Shown here piece after piece: positions 61,482 through 64,000 of a DNA stretch of 64,000 bases. The DNA comes from Paenibacillus sp. MAEPY2 (GTDB lineage Bacteria > Bacillota > Bacilli > Paenibacillales > Paenibacillaceae): contig NZ_AWUK01000006.1 in the NCBI RefSeq assembly GCF_000499205.1, forward strand, positions 62,001 to 126,000, read 5' to 3'. Position 1 is the stretch's first letter, and each line of letters starts with the position of its first letter. The position numbers and the translations under genes are program-made. The notes beneath the pieces are model-generated. The model had not been told where the DNA came from and made no database searches. It was given only the letters and a program-made list of their open reading frames with translations.

Positions 61482-62333
61482 ATGAGAAATAAAAAGTGGT
61501 TTCTTGTCGCAGCAGCAGTTATCGTCCTGAGCGGAGCGTTTTACATGAACTATATTTCTGCTGAAAGTCCTACCCAACTAATCCAAGATCAGCTTGTTAA
61601 AGAAGGAGTGGCTATTTCAAAAATCACCACCCAAGAGAGGAATTTAAAATTGGAAACAAAATCAACTTCTACTTCTGGAGAAGCAACCATAGAGGATATT
61701 AAAGCCATCCGAAAAATCCGGAATGAAGTAAGAAGTGGTGTTAATGGAACCTCTCAAATCAAAAATATTGATCTCACGATCACGGGCAAAAATGGTCAAA
61801 ATATATACAATGGTGTTTCTAATGACATTACCCAAATACCAGACTTCTCATCTAAAATTGTAGGTAAGCTCGATTCTGAATCAGTCCAGAACGCTATATA
61901 TAGTGAACTGAAGGCAAACGGTGTAAGTGTGGAATCGACAGAAATTATGGATAACCAACTGGGTGGAAAGCTGGCCTCGATCGTGCTTACAACGGAAATC
62001 CCAGAGGTGAACAGTCTCATTCCTAAAATTGAGCAATGGATCACAGCGCTTAATGATTCTGATGGTATTGGAGTTTCTCAATATGAACTGACCATTAATG
62101 ATAAAAGTAATCATTCAACGTTGTTATACTTGACAACAGATTTAGTGTATAGTGATTTTTATTGGTGGCAATCCCCAGCTCTTGGCGATGAAGTTTGGAC
62201 AAAAACTAAACCAGAAAGCCAAGAATCAGCTGCTAGTAAAGACAAAGTTCCGGCGACAATTGAAGAAGGGATACATGCTGGGCCCTCTGGAGCAGATAAC
62301 AATGGATATGAAGGGCCTCAATTTAAAAAATAA
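61482..62333 (+). CDS. Membrane-anchored/secreted protein with duplicated domain
   Basis: 283 residues. N-terminal anchor or signal (about 5-25, WFLVAAAVIVLSGAFYMNYI). Two related domains follow: about 30-125 (QLVKEGVAISKITTQERNLK ... NGTSQIKNIDLTITGKNGQN) and about 130-225 (SELKANGVSVESTEIMDNQL ... GVSQYELTINDKSNHS), each ending in a [DE]LTI.[GD]K strand. The tail is Lys/Glu/Gly-rich (HAGPSGADNNGYEGPQFKK). GGAGG lies 9 nt upstream. Function unknown; the gene follows a truncated secreted-protein gene. Confidence 0.82.
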   Translation: MRNKKWFLVAAAVIVLSGAFYMNYISAESPTQLIQDQLVKEGVAISKITTQERNLKLETKSTSTSGEATIEDIKAIRKIRNEVRSGVNGTSQIKNIDLTITGKNGQNIYNGVSNDITQIPDFSSKIVGKLDSESVQNAIYSELKANGVSVESTEIMDNQLGGKLASIVLTTEIPEVNSLIPKIEQWITALNDSDGIGVSQYELTINDKSNHSTLLYLTTDLVYSDFYWWQSPALGDEVWTKTKPESQESAASKDKVPATIEEGIHAGPSGADNNGYEGPQFKK

Positions 62334-62364
62334 AAAAAACTGAGTTTATCTAAACTCTCGTTTG

Positions 62365-62414
62365 AAAGACACAACAGAATCTCTCTGAATTTGAGGAGAC
62401 TCTGTTGTGTCTTT
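62365..62414. terminator. Bidirectional terminator
   Basis: AAAGACACAACAGA pairs with TCTGTTGTGTCTTT (14 bp), with inner TCTC/GAGA; between converging genes. Confidence 0.92.
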
Positions 62415-62428
62415 TGGTAATTAACCCC

Positions 62429-64000
62429 TCAAACAATACATTTATTCGCCACCGCCACCATCTTCGCGGGCATTTCTTCTCGCAGTCGCCACACAAAGCT
62501 CATCGGTTTGTTCCCCTCATGACTCACATAATCGGCTTCGCCTAAGAAGACAAATGGAGATGTATAGCCATGCTCTTCCTTATACTCCCGCACGAATAGC
62601 GCGATCCGATTGCCCGTCTCTCGATGATGAATATACCGCTGCGCGGTAGCTGTATGCTCCGACACCCGGCTCTGAGTCTGCCAGTGGAATAAACGCTCGT
62701 TAATCGCATAATCCTCATACAGCGTAGATGGAGAGAAATCTTTGTCCGATTTGTTCAACGTAATGAAGAAAATATCCGTCTGTTCATCGGCAAAATACTT
62801 CACGCCTTCACGGAAGGCGGGTGATTGCTCGGTATTCCAATAACCGAAGGCGGCAAGTACTTGGTCGATGGAGTACATACAGTGGATATCCAGTGGACAA
62901 GTGTACGGGAACGAATTGCTTTTATCCACAAATCGCAGATGAGCCAGATTATATTTGAAAATATCCACAAGCTCTGCTCGGAATGCCTCACAAGACAGCA
63001 CACGCCGCACACCCTCTTCGATGCTGCTCAATCCTAATTTCTCAGGCGCAGCCCGGTGGAAGGTGTAATAGAACATGGTGAGCATGCGCCGTTCATCGGC
63101 GGTCGTGAGTTCTTTACCTTTTTCGATATAGTTGATCAGGAACGTTAGCCAGCTTCGGGAGTTAATCGTCAGCACAGACGGTAGTCTGCGGATATATTCC
63201 TCGTGTTCATCTTCAATGGGTGCTTTTAATCCGGCTTCGGCCAACATGCCACGGAAATATCTTTTCCCTGTACGTCCACCATAGAATTCATAGAGTGTCA
63301 TCCCGTGATACTCTACAAAATGAGTTAAGGTCAGCGGCAGTCCGGTGTCTTGCTGGAACGTTTGCAGCTTCTGGATCAGAGCCCTGCGATTACGACTCAT
63401 CTGCTTGAGATTGCGCATGATGTATTCCTTCGCTTGCTTTTCCAATTGAATGAACGTGCCGCGAGACAGGTTCGAAAAGCCGTTCTCAACGTAGTACGAG
63501 ATGGAATGTTTAGTAGCGCCGATCAGGGCGCGGAATTTATCTTGGAACCTGTACTCCTGATGCGCTTGCCCAATGAAGTCGAGCACGGTCAGGCACTCTT
63601 TGCCCTCCGCCATCCGTAGTCCACGTCCCAACTGTTGCAGGAATACGGTCAAACTCTCGGTAGGACGCAGGAACAAAATGGTGTTGACCTCAGGGATATC
63701 CACGCCCTCATTGTACAGATCCACGACAAAGATCATGCGCAGTTCCCCGTTAACCAGCTGTCCTTTTGCAGCATGACGTTCCTGTTCGCTCGACCCACCA
63801 TGCAGGGCCATGGATGGAATGCCGGCTTCGTTAAATATTTTTGCCATATACAGCGCATGATCCACCCCTACGCAGAAACCAAGCCCCTTCACATCGTCCA
63901 GATCGGTTACATATTTGTTCAGACTTTGGATGATTTGGTTGGCACGGATTTTGTTATGGGTATAGAGCTTCTCCAGTTCGTTCAGGTCGTAGCCTTTACG
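62429..64000 (-). CDS. DUF3427-type DEAD/DEAH-box helicase, 5' end off window
   Basis: 523 residues visible; the frame is open through base 64000. The visible part starts within the second helicase lobe (KGLGFCVGVDHALYMAKIF, VDLYNEGVDIPEVNTILFLR, QQLGRGLRMAEGKECLTVLD), so motifs I-III and any N-terminal PLD domain lie beyond the edge. The rest is the DUF3427 C-terminal region, including GLPLTLTHFVEYHGMTLYEF and, near the end, PFVFLGEADYVSHEGNKPMS. It parallels the PLD-helicase at 56965-59406 in the helicase motifs (both have RPTESLTVF.QQ.GRGLR) but has a different tail. Probable role in DNA processing or phage defence, inferred from family. Confidence 0.9.
   Translation of the reverse strand, partial: RKGYDLNELEKLYTHNKIRANQIIQSLNKYVTDLDDVKGLGFCVGVDHALYMAKIFNEAGIPSMALHGGSSEQERHAAKGQLVNGELRMIFVVDLYNEGVDIPEVNTILFLRPTESLTVFLQQLGRGLRMAEGKECLTVLDFIGQAHQEYRFQDKFRALIGATKHSISYYVENGFSNLSRGTFIQLEKQAKEYIMRNLKQMSRNRRALIQKLQTFQQDTGLPLTLTHFVEYHGMTLYEFYGGRTGKRYFRGMLAEAGLKAPIEDEHEEYIRRLPSVLTINSRSWLTFLINYIEKGKELTTADERRMLTMFYYTFHRAAPEKLGLSSIEEGVRRVLSCEAFRAELVDIFKYNLAHLRFVDKSNSFPYTCPLDIHCMYSIDQVLAAFGYWNTEQSPAFREGVKYFADEQTDIFFITLNKSDKDFSPSTLYEDYAINERLFHWQTQSRVSEHTATAQRYIHHRETGNRIALFVREYKEEHGYTSPFVFLGEADYVSHEGNKPMSFVWRLREEMPAKMVAVANKCIV

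Noticed and set aside
62342..62357. GAGTTTA-TC-TAAACTC palindrome
   Set aside because: Very small loop, no T run, and directly before a much stronger bidirectional terminator; not called separately.
1..64000. CRISPR arrays, tRNA/rRNA genes, insertion sequences, integrases
   Set aside because: No direct-repeat/spacer pattern, no cloverleaf or rRNA signature and no transposase or integrase frame was seen on either strand.

Overview
The window looks like a chromosomal segment of an endospore-forming, plant- or soil-associated Firmicute of the Paenibacillus type. Supporting evidence: a GerB/GerA/GerC spore-germination receptor operon, strong Gram-positive Shine-Dalgarno (SD) sequences (AGGAGG) with frequent TTG/GTG starts, many lipoproteins with lipoboxes, a secreted GH6 cellulase with an FN3 domain, and sugar ABC importers paired with LacI and AraC regulators. 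The genus assignment is inferred from gene content only. No rRNA, tRNA, CRISPR array, insertion sequence or integrase was recognised.

Layout. 1-1654: GH6 cellobiohydrolase running off the left edge, with its own promoter, long leader and cre-like palindrome. 2.2-9.0 kb: two same-direction operons, response regulator / histidine kinase / propeller-like protein, then a MacAB-like exporter (ATPase, permease, membrane-fusion protein). 9.2-12.7 kb: an orphan ECF sigma factor and a large secreted multidomain protein. 13.5-19.0 kb: a phosphonate-type importer (phnD, hairpin, phnC, phnE, phnE) divergent from a UshA-like metallophosphoesterase. 19.2-22.9 kb: AraC regulator divergent from a CBM9-like / sugar-isomerase / oxidoreductase operon. 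23.2-24.5 kb: ECF sigma with a DUF4179-type partner. 24.6-32.8 kb: a self-contained LacI-controlled glycan locus: regulator, substrate-binding protein, two permeases, oxidoreductase and a divergent secreted DUF4832-type protein, tied together by five copies of a 13-bp operator.

32.9-45.8 kb: TetR with a divergent quinone oxidoreductase and a 44-bp inverted repeat, a heterodimeric ABC exporter, a lipoprotein, a NERD protein whose reading frame appears cut by a stop, a 3-hydroxyisobutyrate-dehydrogenase-like enzyme, and the germination operon. 45.8-50.1 kb is an accessory patch of small membrane proteins and lipoproteins with a decayed WXG100 gene and tandem paralogous lipoproteins, one of which seems to begin at an ATT codon. 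50.2-55.8 kb: galactokinase-family gene, hypothetical lipoproteins, and a DUF2268 metalloprotease overlapping a MerR/TipAS regulator.

55.9-64 kb is the most plastic part: a 35-residue hydrophobic peptide gene, a PLD-nuclease/helicase gene overlapping an NTP pyrophosphohydrolase, a toxin C-terminal remnant with likely immunity genes, a second truncated secreted-protein gene meeting it head to head, and a second helicase (DUF3427 type) running off the right edge.

The best candidate for an undescribed system is the LacI locus at 24.6-32.8 kb: every promoter in it can be read and each carries operator copies. The decayed toxin/immunity and small-protein regions at 47-50 kb and 56-62 kb are the next most interesting.
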